Positions 43,688 to 53,831 are shown, numbered from the stretch's first letter. The stretch: DNA of 64,000 nt from Sphingomonas sp. HMP9 (GCF_013374115.1 NZ_AP022673.1:2752001-2816000), one strand, 5' to 3'. Numbers and translations: made by a program. The notes: a model not told the origin generated them from the letters alone.

Positions 43688-45871
43688 ATGGCTCGTACGC
43701 GTTCTGCTTCCCCGTCCCGTCGGTCCCCAACTCCCCCGGCGTCACGCTGGCGGCGGCGGCTGGTCGTGTTCCTGCAGCTTTGCATCGGGATCGGCGTCCT
43801 CGCGCTCGGGGCGCTGGCGATCGCGGTCTATATTGCGATGTCGCAGCTGCCGAGTTTCGACAGCCTGAAATCCTCGCCCAACGGCCAGATGATCCGCGTC
43901 CATGCCGCCGACGGCACCGTGATCGTGTCGATGGGGCCGAGCTTCGGCGAATGGCTGCCCTACGGCCAGATCCCCAAGGTGATGCGCGACGCGACCGTCT
44001 CGGTCGAGGATCGGCGTTTCCGATCGCATATCGGCGTCGATCCGGTCGGCATCGCGCGGTCCGTGAAGGTGCGGTTCGATCGCGGTCACTGGACGCAAGG
44101 CGGGTCGACGATCACGCAGCAGCTTGCGCGTACCGTCTTCCTCAACAACCAGAAGAAGTTCGGGCGGAAATTCCGCGAGGGCATCCTGGCGTTCGCGCTC
44201 GAATGGAAATTCACCAAGGACCAGATCCTCGAGCTCTATCTGAACAAGGTCTATTATGGCGGCGGCGCGTACGGGATCGACGCGGCGAGCCGCAAATTCT
44301 TCGGCCACGGCGCGGATCACCTGAGCCTCGCCGAGGCCGCGGTCATCGCCGGACTCGTCAAGGCGCCGTCCAACTATTCGCCGACCGCCGATGCCGAGGC
44401 CGCGATGGGCCGCGCGGGCGTCGTGCTGGAGACGATGCAGGAAACCGGCGCGATCTCCGCGTCCGAAGCCGCCGATGCCGACGTGTCCGGACTGAAACTG
44501 GCGCCCGAACCCAAGCAGAACAGCGTCCGGTATTTCACCGACTGGGCGTTGCCGCAGCTCGATACGCTGATCGACGAGACCTCCGAGCCGCTCGAAGTGT
44601 GGACCACGCTCGACCTGACGATGCAGCGCCAGGCGGACGAGGCGATCCGGGCCAATGCACCGCCAGGCGCGCAGGGCGCACTGGTCGCGCTCGATCGTGG
44701 CGGCGAAGTCCGCGCGATGGTCGGTGGCAAGGATTATGTCTCGTCGATCTATAATCGCGCCACGCAGGCGGTCCGGCAGCCCGGCTCGTCGTTCAAGCTG
44801 TTCGTGTACCTTGCCGCGCTCGAGGCTGGCCACAAGCCGGAGGATTCGATCGTCGACGAACCCGTGACGATCCAGGGCTGGAGCCCGCGCAACGATTCGC
44901 GGCGCAACTCCGGCGCGGTCTCGTTGCGGACCGCGTTTGCCTATTCGCTCAACACGATCGCCGCGAAACTGGGGCAGGAGGTCGGCTTCAACACGGTCGC
45001 CGACATGGCGCGGCGGTTCGGCATCACGACGCCGGTCAACACGCATCCCTCGATGGTGCTCGGCACGTCGGAGGTCCGCGTGATCGACATGACGCGCGCG
45101 TTCGCTTCCGTCGCCAGCAAGGGCGTCGCGGTGACGCCGTACGGGATCACCCGCGTCACGGCGAACGGCCAGACGATCTACACGCACGAAGTCGACCGCA
45201 GCCACGTGCTCGTCGCCCCCTATGTCGCCGCAGAAATGACCGACCTGTTGCAGACCGCGGTCAACACCGGCACCGGTCGCGCGGCGCAGATCGGCCGCCC
45301 GGTCGCGGGCAAGACGGGGACGACCAGCGCGTCGAAGGATGGCTGGTTCCTGGGCTTCTCCAGCGGGATCACCACCGGCGTGTGGATGGGCCGCGACGAT
45401 GCCAAGCCGATCGCCGGGCTGCATGGCGGCACCGCACCGGCAAAGGCGTGGGCCGCGTTCATGAAGCCTGCGACCGCGAACCGTCCGATCGAGCAGTTCG
45501 ATACCAAGGTCACGCTGCCCGAATGGCAGTTGGAGCCGGACGAGGAGAGCTATTTCGGGCAGCCCGACAACGGCCAGATGGCGGTCGATGCGGACGGCAA
45601 TCCGATCGAGCAGGGCCAGCCGCCGGTCCCGACCGACGCGCAGACCGGCGACACGATCCCGCGGCCCGATGCGGACCAGCCCGAGGCCCCCGCCGTGCCG
45701 CCGCTACAGTTGAACCAGGACTGGATCGACCGCGTCACCGGGCGTGAGCGCCGCGAGCCGTCACCGGCTGGCCGGCAGCCGCTCCAGCGCGACGTGCCCC
45801 GGGATGGGCCACGCGACCAGGTCCAGACGCAACGCTTCCAGAGCGATCAGGAAGAGCGCCCGAACCAGTGA
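43688..45871 (+). CDS. Class A penicillin-binding protein (transglycosylase-transpeptidase)
   Basis: 727-residue bifunctional peptidoglycan synthase, PBP1A/1C-like. Membrane anchor at residues 25-52. Glycosyltransferase 51 domain with VSVEDRRFRSHIGVDP (catalytic Glu), GGSTITQQLARTVFL and KEQILELYLN-type KDQILELYLNKVYYGGG. Transpeptidase domain with Ser in QPGSSFKLFVYL (SxxK), SLN near residue 420, and KTGTTSASKDGW. The tail after about residue 620 is Pro/Gln/Asp-rich and disordered. Its 3' end overlaps the facing M48 gene by 25 bases. Confidence 0.95.
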   Translation: MARTRSASPSRRSPTPPASRWRRRLVVFLQLCIGIGVLALGALAIAVYIAMSQLPSFDSLKSSPNGQMIRVHAADGTVIVSMGPSFGEWLPYGQIPKVMRDATVSVEDRRFRSHIGVDPVGIARSVKVRFDRGHWTQGGSTITQQLARTVFLNNQKKFGRKFREGILAFALEWKFTKDQILELYLNKVYYGGGAYGIDAASRKFFGHGADHLSLAEAAVIAGLVKAPSNYSPTADAEAAMGRAGVVLETMQETGAISASEAADADVSGLKLAPEPKQNSVRYFTDWALPQLDTLIDETSEPLEVWTTLDLTMQRQADEAIRANAPPGAQGALVALDRGGEVRAMVGGKDYVSSIYNRATQAVRQPGSSFKLFVYLAALEAGHKPEDSIVDEPVTIQGWSPRNDSRRNSGAVSLRTAFAYSLNTIAAKLGQEVGFNTVADMARRFGITTPVNTHPSMVLGTSEVRVIDMTRAFASVASKGVAVTPYGITRVTANGQTIYTHEVDRSHVLVAPYVAAEMTDLLQTAVNTGTGRAAQIGRPVAGKTGTTSASKDGWFLGFSSGITTGVWMGRDDAKPIAGLHGGTAPAKAWAAFMKPATANRPIEQFDTKVTLPEWQLEPDEESYFGQPDNGQMAVDADGNPIEQGQPPVPTDAQTGDTIPRPDADQPEAPAVPPLQLNQDWIDRVTGRERREPSPAGRQPLQRDVPRDGPRDQVQTQRFQSDQEERPNQ

Positions 45872-46521
45872 AGCCCCGCGCCCTGCGTGCGTAACCAGAC
45901 GCGCGCGGGCGTCGGATCTTCGCCGTAGAGCTGCTCGACCAAGGCGTGGAAGATCGGCGCGTGGTTCATGTGGACGCGGTGCGCCACCTCGTGCGCGACG
46001 GTGGCGCGACGGACCCAGCTTGGCGCCAGGATCAGCCGCCAGCTGTAGCGTATGACGCCGCTCGAGGCGCAGCTGCCCCAGCGGCCCTTGGCGTCACCGA
46101 CCGCGACCTGGGCGACGCTGACCTTGGCCTTGGCGGCATATTCATGGGTCTCGGCCTCCAGCACGGCGAGGGCGGTACGCTTCAGCCAGGCCTCGACCCG
46201 GCGCGCGATGGTTTCGGACGGGCCCGACAGCGACAGGACCGAACCTTCGCGAACCACGGTTCGGCGGCTGCCCGGCGTCCACGCGATCGTCAGCGGCTCG
46301 TCGGCGACGGTGAGGACCGCGCCGGGCACGAACGGCCGCGGCTGCGGGAGCAACGCGCGCTGTTCCGCGATCCAGCCGGCCTTGTCTTCGGCCCAGGCCA
46401 GCGCCTGCTTCAACGCCGCACGCTTGGGGAGGACGAGCCTGGCGCGGCCGCTCGCGGGATCGATCGACAGACGCGCGCGGCGGGCGCGCGGATGACGAAC
46501 GATCTCCAGTCCGTCTATCAT
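45847..46521 (-). CDS. M48/YgjP-type (DUF45) metallopeptidase-like protein
   Basis: 224 residues with HEVAHRVHMNHAPIFHALV, the HExxH zinc site with a later His, preceded by KGRWGSCASSGVIRYSWRLILAP, the conserved strand of the YgjP family. YgjP-type proteins are metal-dependent hydrolases of uncertain substrate. Third gene of the Sco1-YcgN-M48 group; four bases separate it from the YcgN stop. It is convergent with the penicillin-binding protein gene and overlaps it by 25 bases. Confidence 0.9.
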   Translation of the reverse strand: MIDGLEIVRHPRARRARLSIDPASGRARLVLPKRAALKQALAWAEDKAGWIAEQRALLPQPRPFVPGAVLTVADEPLTIAWTPGSRRTVVREGSVLSLSGPSETIARRVEAWLKRTALAVLEAETHEYAAKAKVSVAQVAVGDAKGRWGSCASSGVIRYSWRLILAPSWVRRATVAHEVAHRVHMNHAPIFHALVEQLYGEDPTPARVWLRTQGAGLHWFGRSS

Positions 46522-46525
46522 TGGG

Positions 46526-46960
46526 TCAAAGCTCGCGGTCGATCACATGGTATTCCAGCTCGCCCGCCTCGTCCTCGCTGATGGTCCAGCCGCGGACCGA
46601 TTGCTTGGCGCGGTGGACGGCTTCGCGGTCGCCGCAGACGAGGTAGTGCCATTCGGGCAATTGCTCGCCCGCCGCGCGCAGGCGGTACGCGCAGGTCGAC
46701 GGCAGCCAGTCGATCCCGCGGACGTTGCCGGTCGTCAGCCTGACGCATTCGGGGACGTAGGCATGGCGGTGGCGGTAATCGGAGCATTGCCCGCTGCGCC
46801 GATCGAGCAGGCGGCAAGAGACGTTGGTCGCGACGAGTTCGCCGGTATCCTCGTCCTCAAGCTTGTGGATGCAGCATTTGCCGCAGCCGTCGCACAAAGC
46901 TTCCCATTGGCCGCGGTCGAGCTGGTCGATCGGCGTATCTTCCCAGAAGCGCGCGCTCAC
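46526..46960 (-). CDS. YcgN family cysteine-cluster protein
   Basis: 144 residues. The conserved cysteine cluster is visible: CDGCGKCCIHKLEDEDTGEL near residue 22-41, then VSCRLLDRRSGQCSDYRHRH and further Cys in VPECVRL, STCAYRL and LVCGDRE. YcgN/UPF0260 proteins are thought to bind metal, probably iron or zinc; the function is unknown. Start GTG 46960 overlaps the sco stop (GTGA), so it is translationally coupled to the Sco1-like gene. A metal-related role for the pair is a natural reading but is inference. Confidence 0.9.
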   Translation of the reverse strand: MSARFWEDTPIDQLDRGQWEALCDGCGKCCIHKLEDEDTGELVATNVSCRLLDRRSGQCSDYRHRHAYVPECVRLTTGNVRGIDWLPSTCAYRLRAAGEQLPEWHYLVCGDREAVHRAKQSVRGWTISEDEAGELEYHVIDREL

Positions 46961-47550
46961 CGGACCCAGCGCTTTATCTCTGTCGCCACCGCATCGGGCC
47001 CTTGTTCCTGCGGCAGCAAAGCGATGGGCTTGCCGTCCGGATCCATCAGATAGGCCTGGCGAGAGTGGTTTACGAGGTAGCCGCCGCCGGGCGAGGCATC
47101 GCCCTTGCTCGAATAGACCGCATATTCGGTCTTGATCGCGGCGATCTGCGCATCGGTGCCGGTCAACCCGACCATGCGCGGGTGGAAGGTCGAGACGAAC
47201 TGCTTGAGCACCGCAGGCGTATCGCGCGCCGGGTCGACCGTCACGAACACCGGCACGATCTTCGCGGCGATCGCAGGATCGCTCGCCTCGAGCTTTTTCA
47301 CCGCAGCGCCGATCGCCTGGACATCCGTCGGACACACATCGGGACAGAAGGTGTAGCCGAAATACATGATCCGGTATTGGCCGGCGAACGCCTGATCGGT
47401 GATGGTCTGCCCGTTCTGGTTGGTCAGCGTGAAGCCGCCGCCGATCCGGGCGCCTTCCAGTGGTGGCTTGGCCGGGGGCTGGGACGAGTGGCACGCCGAC
47501 AGCGCCAAGGCAGGCAGCGCGAGCGCGCAGAGGAGGAAACGGAGGGTCAT
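46957..47550 (-). CDS. SCO1/SenC family copper-binding lipoprotein
   Basis: 197 residues. Lipoprotein signal with lipobox LSAC (Cys near residue 20). Thioredoxin-like Sco fold with the copper motif CPDVCP (TFCPDVCPTDV) and a later conserved His in GGYLVNHSRQAYLMDPDG. Sco proteins load copper into the CuA centre of cytochrome c oxidase. Start 47550 (MTLRFLLCAL) follows a GGCGGCATC leader; upstream in-frame codons to 47589 are rejected. First gene of a three-gene operon. Confidence 0.93.
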   Translation of the reverse strand: MTLRFLLCALALPALALSACHSSQPPAKPPLEGARIGGGFTLTNQNGQTITDQAFAGQYRIMYFGYTFCPDVCPTDVQAIGAAVKKLEASDPAIAAKIVPVFVTVDPARDTPAVLKQFVSTFHPRMVGLTGTDAQIAAIKTEYAVYSSKGDASPGGGYLVNHSRQAYLMDPDGKPIALLPQEQGPDAVATEIKRWVR

Positions 47551-47629
47551 GATGCCGCCAGCCTTGATCTGTTCGCTAGTGCGGCGCAAGCGTCACCCTA
47601 TATCCAGGACGAACCAAGGAAGTCTCTCG

Positions 47630-48238
47630 ATGCGTATCCGCCTGATGCTCGCCGCTACCCTCCTGACGCCTGCGCTGGCCTGCGTCGCGGCGCCCGCGTT
47701 CGCGCAAGGCCAGTCGGAGGGGTACAAGTTCCTGTCCGCGGTGCGCGATGCGAAGAACAACGAGGTGCTGGAAATGCTGGGCAAGCCCGGCAGCAACATC
47801 ATCAACACGCGCGACGTGACCAGCGGCGAAGGTGCGCTCCACATCGTCATCAAGCGCGGCGACGAGGTGTATCTGCGCTTCCTGCTGCAGAAGGGCGCCG
47901 ATGCGAACCTGCGCGACGGCAAAGGGAACACGCCGTTGTTGCTCGCGGTGACGCTGGGTCAGACGAACATGATCCCGATCCTGACCGCCGCGGGCGCGAA
48001 CCCGAACCTGGCCAATTCGGCGGGCGAGACCCCGCTGATCCGCGCGGTGCAGCGCCGCGACGTGGGTATGATCCGGGTGCTGCTGGCCGAGAACGCCGAC
48101 CCCGATCAGGCGGATATTATGGCCGGCATGTCCGCACGCGCCTACGCCAAGCAGGACGGACGCAATCCGATCGTGAGCAAGCTTCTAGCCGACGCCCCGA
48201 AGAAGGTGCGCAAAGCGGTTTCGGGCCCGAAGTTCTGA
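47630..48238 (+). CDS. Secreted ankyrin-repeat protein
   Basis: 202 residues. Signal peptide at residues 1-24 (ATLLTPALACVAAPAFAQ), then four ankyrin repeats at about residues 30-170, with the typical A-D-x-N-x-R-D-G-x-T-P-L pattern (GADANLRDGKGNTPLLLAV, GANPNLANSAGETPLIRAV). Such periplasmic ankyrin proteins bind partners, for example catalase in Pseudomonas, but no partner is nearby here. Start ATG 47630 has AAGGAAG upstream. Divergent from the Sco operon. A perfect family B repeat follows its stop. Confidence 0.9.
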   Translation: MRIRLMLAATLLTPALACVAAPAFAQGQSEGYKFLSAVRDAKNNEVLEMLGKPGSNIINTRDVTSGEGALHIVIKRGDEVYLRFLLQKGADANLRDGKGNTPLLLAVTLGQTNMIPILTAAGANPNLANSAGETPLIRAVQRRDVGMIRVLLAENADPDQADIMAGMSARAYAKQDGRNPIVSKLLADAPKKVRKAVSGPKF

Positions 48239-48291
48239 TCGTCCTCGGGTCGGTACCGACCCACTCTGTGAAATGCACGTAAACCCACCCC

Positions 48292-48374
48292 CGTCATCCT
48301 GACGAAAGTCAGGATCCAGAGTTACGGAACGCTATCTTCAATGGCTCTGGATCCTGACTTTCGTCAGGATGACG
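48292..48374. repeat. Inverted repeat family B, perfect copy
   Basis: Left arm 48292-48321 and right arm 48345-48374 are exact reverse complements over 30 bases and are identical to the arms at 23009-23090. The 23-base spacer differs. It lies between convergent ankyrin and mmcB genes. Confidence 0.92.
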
Positions 48375-48382
48375 CACCGCAC

Positions 48383-48892
48383 TCAGAATGCCAGTCCGTC
48401 CGCATCCGGGTCCATCTGCGCGATCAACCGCCGCGCCGCGCGCCGGGCGAACGCCAGCGTGCACCGTTTGCGGACATGCGCGGGCAGCGGCACGGTATGC
48501 GCCTCCCGCACGATCGCCGCGTCGTAGCGGTCCGCGACGATGATCCCCGTGCGCTCGGGCAGGAACGCAGGCCCGTCCAGCGGCCCGACATCGAACCCGG
48601 CCGGGACCGCCCAGAAATACCGGTCGCAATGCCCGAGATAATCCGGCCACTTGCCGTCGCCGAGCAGGTCGGCGCGGGACACCTTGATCTCGACGATCAC
48701 GATCTGCCCGCGCGCATCGACCGCCATCAGGTCGGCGCGTCGCCCCCCGTCGAGCGGCACTTCGGTCATCGCGGTGAGATCGTGGCGCAGCAACATCCGG
48801 ATCACGCCGCGCGCCACGTCGGCCGCACACAGGACCGAGTCGGGGGGTGATCCAGGTTTGTCGATGCAAGAGTCCGGCGGCATATCGAGCAT
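48383..48892 (-). CDS. MmcB family DNA repair protein
   Basis: 169 residues. Restriction-endonuclease-like fold: DLTAMTEVPLDGGRRADLMAV, then IVIVEIKVSRADLLGDGKWPDYLGHCD, with the D...ExK nuclease pattern (Asp in RADL, Glu and Lys in EIK). MmcB belongs to the SOS regulon in Caulobacter and its relatives and is found throughout the alphaproteobacteria. Start ATG 48892; an in-frame TTG is six codons upstream and an ATG at 48883 is also possible. Ends 9 bases from the family B repeat. Confidence 0.85.
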   Translation of the reverse strand: MLDMPPDSCIDKPGSPPDSVLCAADVARGVIRMLLRHDLTAMTEVPLDGGRRADLMAVDARGQIVIVEIKVSRADLLGDGKWPDYLGHCDRYFWAVPAGFDVGPLDGPAFLPERTGIIVADRYDAAIVREAHTVPLPAHVRKRCTLAFARRAARRLIAQMDPDADGLAF

Positions 48893-48953
48893 GCGCCGGA
48901 AATAGAACAATCCACGAACGAGGCAAGCCCATTCGCGGATTGGTCGCGCTGGA

Positions 48954-49946
48954 TCAGCCCGCCTCGCCCTTCAGCGGCCGCGCGAGCAGGTCGCCGATGA
49001 CGTCGCTCACCGGTGCCCCCTCCAGCAAGCGGCAGACCGCTTCGGTGATCGGCATGTCGACGCGCGCGTCGCGGGCGGCTTCGCGCAGGACAGGCGCAGT
49101 GAAGGCGCCTTCCGCAACGGTTCGCCGGTCGGCCAGCAAGGCCGCCGCCGACTCGCCGCGCCCGAGACCGACACCCAGCGAGAAGTTGCGCGAACTGGTC
49201 GAGGAACAGGTCAGCACGAGATCGCCCAGCCCCGATAGCCCCGCCAGCGTCTCCGCCCGCGCGCCGCGGGCCAGGCCGAACCGCGTCATCTCGGCGAACC
49301 CGCGCGCGATCAACGCCGCCCGCGCGTTCTGGCCGAGCCCTGCCCCCTCGACCACACCGCAACCGATCGCGAGCACGTTCTTCACCGCACCCCCGATTTC
49401 CGCACCCGCGACGTCGGTCGAAGCGTAGGTGCGGAAATGGCGTGCCGCGAGCCGGGTGGCGAGGCGTTCGCCAAGCGCGGCATCGTCGCAGGCGAGCGTC
49501 ACCGCGGTCGGCAACCCGGCGGCGACCTCATGCGCGAAGGTCGGCCCCGAGAGCACCGCGATCGGCGCATCCGGATGCACCGCGCGCGCGACCTCACCGA
49601 CGAGCCGCTTGCTGCCCGCCTCGATCCCCTTTGCGCAGAGCACGAGCGGAATGCGGCCGATCGGGGCGGCGGCGAGGACGCTGCCGACGTGCTGCGCGGG
49701 CGCGACGACGAGGATCGCATCCATGTCCGCCAGCGCGGTCAGGTCGTCGGTCGCGCGGATCGTCGGCGACAGCGCCACACCGGCGAGGAAAAGCGTATTC
49801 TCATGGGCGGCGTTGATAGATTCGACCACCGCTCCCTCGCGTGCCCAGAGGATCACGTCGCGCGCGCCATAGGCGGCGACCTGCGCCAGCGCGGTACCCC
49901 ATGCGCCACCACCGATGACGCCGATCCTCATGGCCTGGACGCTCAT
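48954..49946 (-). CDS. gpsA: Glycerol-3-phosphate dehydrogenase (NAD(P)+)
   Basis: 330-residue GpsA, which reduces dihydroxyacetone phosphate to sn-glycerol 3-phosphate for phospholipid synthesis. Rossmann motif [16 protein letters not shown], then [17 protein letters not shown] and the catalytic Lys in [20 protein letters not shown], followed by [17 protein letters not shown]. Length is standard. Start 49946 overlaps the tsaD stop (ATGA); the ATG at 49931 (MRIGVIGGG) is a possible alternative. Second gene of tsaD-gpsA, the usual order in alphaproteobacteria. Confidence 0.96.
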   Translation of the reverse strand: MSVQAMRIGVIGGGAWGTALAQVAAYGARDVILWAREGAVVESINAAHENTLFLAGVALSPTIRATDDLTALADMDAILVVAPAQHVGSVLAAAPIGRIPLVLCAKGIEAGSKRLVGEVARAVHPDAPIAVLSGPTFAHEVAAGLPTAVTLACDDAALGERLATRLAARHFRTYASTDVAGAEIGGAVKNVLAIGCGVVEGAGLGQNARAALIARGFAEMTRFGLARGARAETLAGLSGLGDLVLTCSSTSSRNFSLGVGLGRGESAAALLADRRTVAEGAFTAPVLREAARDARVDMPITEAVCRLLEGAPVSDVIGDLLARPLKGEAG

Positions 49947-50968
49947 GCCTTGACCCCCGCGCCACGCACCGCCTCGGCGTTCGGATCGAGCGGCCAGCGC
50001 GGTCGCGCCGCGACGTCGAGCGGATCGGTAAGGCCCGTAGCCAGTCGCTCAGCCCCCGCCCAGCCGATCATCGCGGCGTTGTCGGTGCACAGCCACAAGG
50101 GCGGCGCGACGAACCGGAGCCCGTGCGCGCTCGCGAGCCCCTGCAACGCGGTACGAACCGCGGTGTTGGCCGCGACTCCGCCCGCGACGACGAGCGCAGT
50201 CGCGCCGTGCGACGTCCGCAGCGCTTTGGTCGTGCGGTCGATCAGGCAATCCACCACCGCCGCCTGGAACGAGGCGGCGATGTCCTCGGGCGAATACTGG
50301 CCGACGACGCGCGCGACGGCGCTCTTCAGCCCCGCGAACGAGAAATGCGGTTCGGCCGAGCCTTTCAACGGGCGCGGCAAGGGGACTGCCTTCGGGTTCC
50401 CCAACGCCGCCGCCCGTTCGACGGCGGGGCCACCGGGAAAGCCCAGCCCCAGGAGCTTGGCGGTCTTGTCGAACGCCTCGCCCGCGGCATCGTCGATCGT
50501 CGTCGCCAACCGCCGATAGGCTCCGACGCCCTCGACCAGCAGCAACTGGCAATGCCCGCCCGACACGAGCAGCAGCAGATACGGAAACGCCAGGTCCGGA
50601 TCCGACAGCCGCGGCGACAGCGCGTGGCCCTCGAGATGGTTGACCGCGACCAGCGGCTTGCCCGCGGCGTGCGCGAGCGCCTTGCCGGTGACGAGCCCGA
50701 CCATCACCCCGCCGATCAGCCCCGGCCCCGCGGTCGCGGCGATCGCGTCGACATCGGCCAGCGTCAACTTCGCGTCGGCCAGCGCCGCGACGATCAGCGG
50801 CTCGAGCGCCTCGACATGCGCGCGCGCGGCGATCTCGGGCACGACGCCGCCGAACGGGGCGTGCGCCGCCTCCTGCCCGAGCAGCCGGTGCGCAAGGACC
50901 TGCCGGTCGCCAGTGACGAGCGCGGCGGCGGTTTCGTCGCAGGAGGATTCGATACCGAGAATGATCAT
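49943..50968 (-). CDS. tsaD: tRNA N6-adenosine threonylcarbamoyltransferase
   Basis: 341-residue TsaD, which completes the t6A modification at position 37 of tRNAs that read ANN codons, together with TsaB, TsaC and TsaE. It begins [17 protein letters not shown], has metal-binding [16 protein letters not shown] and HLEGHALS, and ATP-binding [10 protein letters not shown] and [13 protein letters not shown]. Full-length. In-frame codons upstream to 51079 overlap the divergent hemC gene and are rejected. About 50 bases separate the divergent starts. Confidence 0.96.
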   Translation of the reverse strand: MIILGIESSCDETAAALVTGDRQVLAHRLLGQEAAHAPFGGVVPEIAARAHVEALEPLIVAALADAKLTLADVDAIAATAGPGLIGGVMVGLVTGKALAHAAGKPLVAVNHLEGHALSPRLSDPDLAFPYLLLLVSGGHCQLLLVEGVGAYRRLATTIDDAAGEAFDKTAKLLGLGFPGGPAVERAAALGNPKAVPLPRPLKGSAEPHFSFAGLKSAVARVVGQYSPEDIAASFQAAVVDCLIDRTTKALRTSHGATALVVAGGVAANTAVRTALQGLASAHGLRFVAPPLWLCTDNAAMIGWAGAERLATGLTDPLDVAARPRWPLDPNAEAVRGAGVKA

Positions 50969-51020
50969 CGCGCGTCTGTATAGGCCTGCGTGAAGCTTGT
51001 CGAAGGGTGCCCCTTTCTGC

Positions 51021-51938
51021 ATGGCACGCACCATGACATGTTTTCGGCTCGGTACGCGCGGTTCGCCGCTGGCGCTCACCCAGGCAGGCCTGGTCCGCGA
51101 TGCCCTGTGCGTCGCGCATGGCTGGTCGCCCGATCAGGTCGAGACGGTCGTGATCCGAACCACCGGCGACCGCGTGCAGGATCGCGCGCTTGCCGAGATC
51201 GGCGGCAAGGCCCTGTGGACCAGGGAGCTCGATCGCGCGCTGCACGATGGCGACATCGACTGCGCGGTGCATTCGATGAAGGACGTCGAGACGATCCGGC
51301 CCCCCACGCTGAAGATCGCGGCGATGCTGCCGCGTGCCGACGTACGCGATCGGCTGATCGGCGCGGAGACGTTCGCCGACCTGCGGACCGGCGCCGTCGT
51401 CGGCACGAGTTCGCCGCGACGCCGCGCGCAGATGCTTCGGCTGCGGCCCGACCTGGAGATCGTGCTGATCCGCGGCAACGTCGATACGCGGCTCGGCCGG
51501 GTGGCGAGCGGCGAGATGGACGCCACGCTGCTCGCCGCCGCCGGGCTCGATCGCCTCGGGCGCGACGACGGCCATGCGATCCCGACCGACATCATGTTGC
51601 CCGCGCCGGCGCAGGGCGCGGTCGGCGTCGAAGTGCTGGACGGCAGTGCCGCGCACGCGATCGTCGCCGCGATCGATCATGCCGACACCAGCCTGTGCGT
51701 TCTGACCGAGCGCGCGCTGCTGGCGCGGCTCGGGGCGGATTGCCACTCGCCGGTCGCGGCGCTCGCGTCGCTGGCAGGCGAGACGCTGACGGTGCGCGCC
51801 GAGCTGATCGCCGAGGACGGGACGTGCGACGTCGCCGGATCGATCGAGGGCGGTGCGGGCGAGGATTTGGGCACGATGCTGGCGATCGACCTTCTCACGC
51901 GCGCACCGGCCAGCGTCCGGCGGTTGTTCGCGGCATGA
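51021..51938 (+). CDS. hemC: Porphobilinogen deaminase (hydroxymethylbilane synthase)
   Basis: 305-residue HemC, which polymerises four porphobilinogens in the heme pathway. [13 protein letters not shown] at the N-terminus, [53 protein letters not shown], and the dipyrromethane cofactor Cys in [10 protein letters not shown] near residue 240. Start taken as ATG 51021 ([11 protein letters not shown]); ATG 50997 and 51033 are alternatives. Its stop overlaps hemD by four bases (ATGA). Confidence 0.95.
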   Translation: MARTMTCFRLGTRGSPLALTQAGLVRDALCVAHGWSPDQVETVVIRTTGDRVQDRALAEIGGKALWTRELDRALHDGDIDCAVHSMKDVETIRPPTLKIAAMLPRADVRDRLIGAETFADLRTGAVVGTSSPRRRAQMLRLRPDLEIVLIRGNVDTRLGRVASGEMDATLLAAAGLDRLGRDDGHAIPTDIMLPAPAQGAVGVEVLDGSAAHAIVAAIDHADTSLCVLTERALLARLGADCHSPVAALASLAGETLTVRAELIAEDGTCDVAGSIEGGAGEDLGTMLAIDLLTRAPASVRRLFAA

Positions 51939-53608
51939 CGCCCGGTCGCGCCGTTGCCCACGCCGTCGTCGTCGTGCGGCCGGAGCCCGGCAATGCTCGA
52001 ACCGCAGCGGCGCTGCGGGCGCTCGGGATCGACGTACGGCAGGTTCCGCTGTTCGCCGTGACGCCGGTATACTGGAGCATGCCCGATCCGGCGGGGTTCG
52101 ACGGACTGTTGCTGACCAGCGCAAACGCGGTGCGCCACGGCGGCGCGGGCCTGGACGCGCTCAAGCGCCTTCCGGTGGTCGCCGTCGGCGCGGCCACGGC
52201 AGCGGCGGCGACCGACGCCGGCTTTGCGGTCGCGGTGACCGGGTCGGGCGATGCGCGCGATGCGGTATCCGAAGCGCGCGATCGCGGCTTTGCCCGCCTG
52301 CTGCATCTTGCCGGACGGGATCGTGCCCCGACCGGCGACGGGGTCGAGGCCGTCACCGTCTACGCCAGCGACGATCTGCCGATCGACGCCGACACCACGC
52401 GATCGTTCGCCGACACCGTCGTACTGCTGCACTCCGAACGCGCTGCGATCCGGTTAAAAGACCTGCTCGACGCGACGCACGTGGACCAGTCCGGCGTGGA
52501 GATCGCAGCGATCAGCGCGGCGGTTGCCGAAGCGGCGGGAACGGGCTGGGCTGCCGTCTCGATCGCCCCGCAACCCAGCGATCCGGCGCTCGTCGCGCTT
52601 GCTGCGGCACGGGCGACCATACGCGCGATTGACCATCCGGTGCGCGGCGGGGATAAGCACGCCATGAGCGACTACGTGCCGACCGATAGCCCACGGGCAC
52701 GCGGACCCAGAATGAGCATCATCATCGCTCTGACCGCGCTTGCGTTCATCGCCGGGCTGGCGCTGATGGCTTATGCCGCGAGGAAGTTGCCCTGGTTCGG
52801 CGTCACCGCGTCGACGACCGCAGGCCCGCCGGTCGCAGGGCAGAAGGCCGGCGCGAGCAGCACTGGCTATATCCCCTCGCAGCCGCTCGGTCCGGATGGC
52901 CAGCCCCAGGCGGCGGCGCCGGTCGACACCGCGGTGCTGGCAACGCGCGAAGCGACGTTGGCGGGCCAGTTGACGGCACTGGAGGCGCGGACCGCGGCGA
53001 TCACCACCGATGCCGCTGCGGCCGGTGGGCAAGCGACCCGCGCGGAAGGGCTGCTGGTGGCGTTCGCGGCGCGCCGTGCCCTCGATCGCGGGGTCGGGCT
53101 GGGCTATCTCGAGGAACAGTTGCGCCTGCGGTTCGGCCAGGCCCAGCCGCGCGCGACCATGCTGCTGATCCAGGCCGCACGCCAGCCCGTGACGCTCGAG
53201 GACCTGCGCCAGGGCCTCGATGCGATAGCGCCCGATATCACGAGTTCGACCGGCGAGAACTGGCTCGACACGATCCAGCACCAGATCGACACGCTGATCG
53301 TGCTGCGCAAGGCGGGTACGCCGTCGCCGATGCCCGCCGATCGCCTCGCGCGCGCACGACGTCTTCTCAGCGCCGGCCAGGTCGAGGCGGCCCGCGCCGA
53401 AGTCGCGCGCCTCCCCGGCGCGGGCCAGGCCGGCAATTGGATGGACGCGGCGCGACGCTACGTCGTCGCGCGCCAGGCCCTCGACGTGATCGAGAACACC
53501 GCGCTGATCGGTCAACCGGGGCAGCCCCAGCCGGCACCGGTGGTGATGCCCACTCCCGAACCAGCAGCTCCCACGATCGAACCAACGCCGGACGCTACGG
53601 GGGTCTGA
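51935..53608 (+). CDS. hemD: Uroporphyrinogen-III synthase fused to a membrane-anchored mitofilin/HemX-like domain
   Basis: 557 residues in one uninterrupted frame. Residues about 1-235 are HemD (VVVRPEPGNARTAAALRALG, LLLTSANAVRHGG, RLLHLAGRDR, DTVVLLHSERAAIRLKDLL, AISAAVAEAA), which closes the tetrapyrrole ring. Then come a membrane segment at 261-283 (SIIIALTALAFIAGLALMAY), a Gly/Pro/Gln linker, and a helical domain at about 330-525 resembling the mitofilin/HemX region. In most bacteria hemD and hemX are separate genes. Internal ATGs at 52664 (residue 244) and 52712 could also give a separate membrane protein. No stop codon separates the two parts in this sequence. Confidence 0.85.
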   Translation: MTPGRAVAHAVVVVRPEPGNARTAAALRALGIDVRQVPLFAVTPVYWSMPDPAGFDGLLLTSANAVRHGGAGLDALKRLPVVAVGAATAAAATDAGFAVAVTGSGDARDAVSEARDRGFARLLHLAGRDRAPTGDGVEAVTVYASDDLPIDADTTRSFADTVVLLHSERAAIRLKDLLDATHVDQSGVEIAAISAAVAEAAGTGWAAVSIAPQPSDPALVALAAARATIRAIDHPVRGGDKHAMSDYVPTDSPRARGPRMSIIIALTALAFIAGLALMAYAARKLPWFGVTASTTAGPPVAGQKAGASSTGYIPSQPLGPDGQPQAAAPVDTAVLATREATLAGQLTALEARTAAITTDAAAAGGQATRAEGLLVAFAARRALDRGVGLGYLEEQLRLRFGQAQPRATMLLIQAARQPVTLEDLRQGLDAIAPDITSSTGENWLDTIQHQIDTLIVLRKAGTPSPMPADRLARARRLLSAGQVEAARAEVARLPGAGQAGNWMDAARRYVVARQALDVIENTALIGQPGQPQPAPVVMPTPEPAAPTIEPTPDATGV

Positions 53609-53831
53609 CCCGAGGCGCCGCTGCCTTTCGCGAGGGACCGATGGTCCGACGCCGTTCCGCCCTATCGGGAGCAAGATCCTAGCGCGTCAGAGCACTCTGG
53701 CTTGGGTGATCGTTTCTAACGCTAACCAAGTATCCACTTTCCCGTCCGACTCAAAAATTCGTGGTTTTTTCGTCTGGAATGGCCGGAATGGAGAGGACAG
53801 CGGAACGGCGGCTTCCGGGGAGAACTACCGT

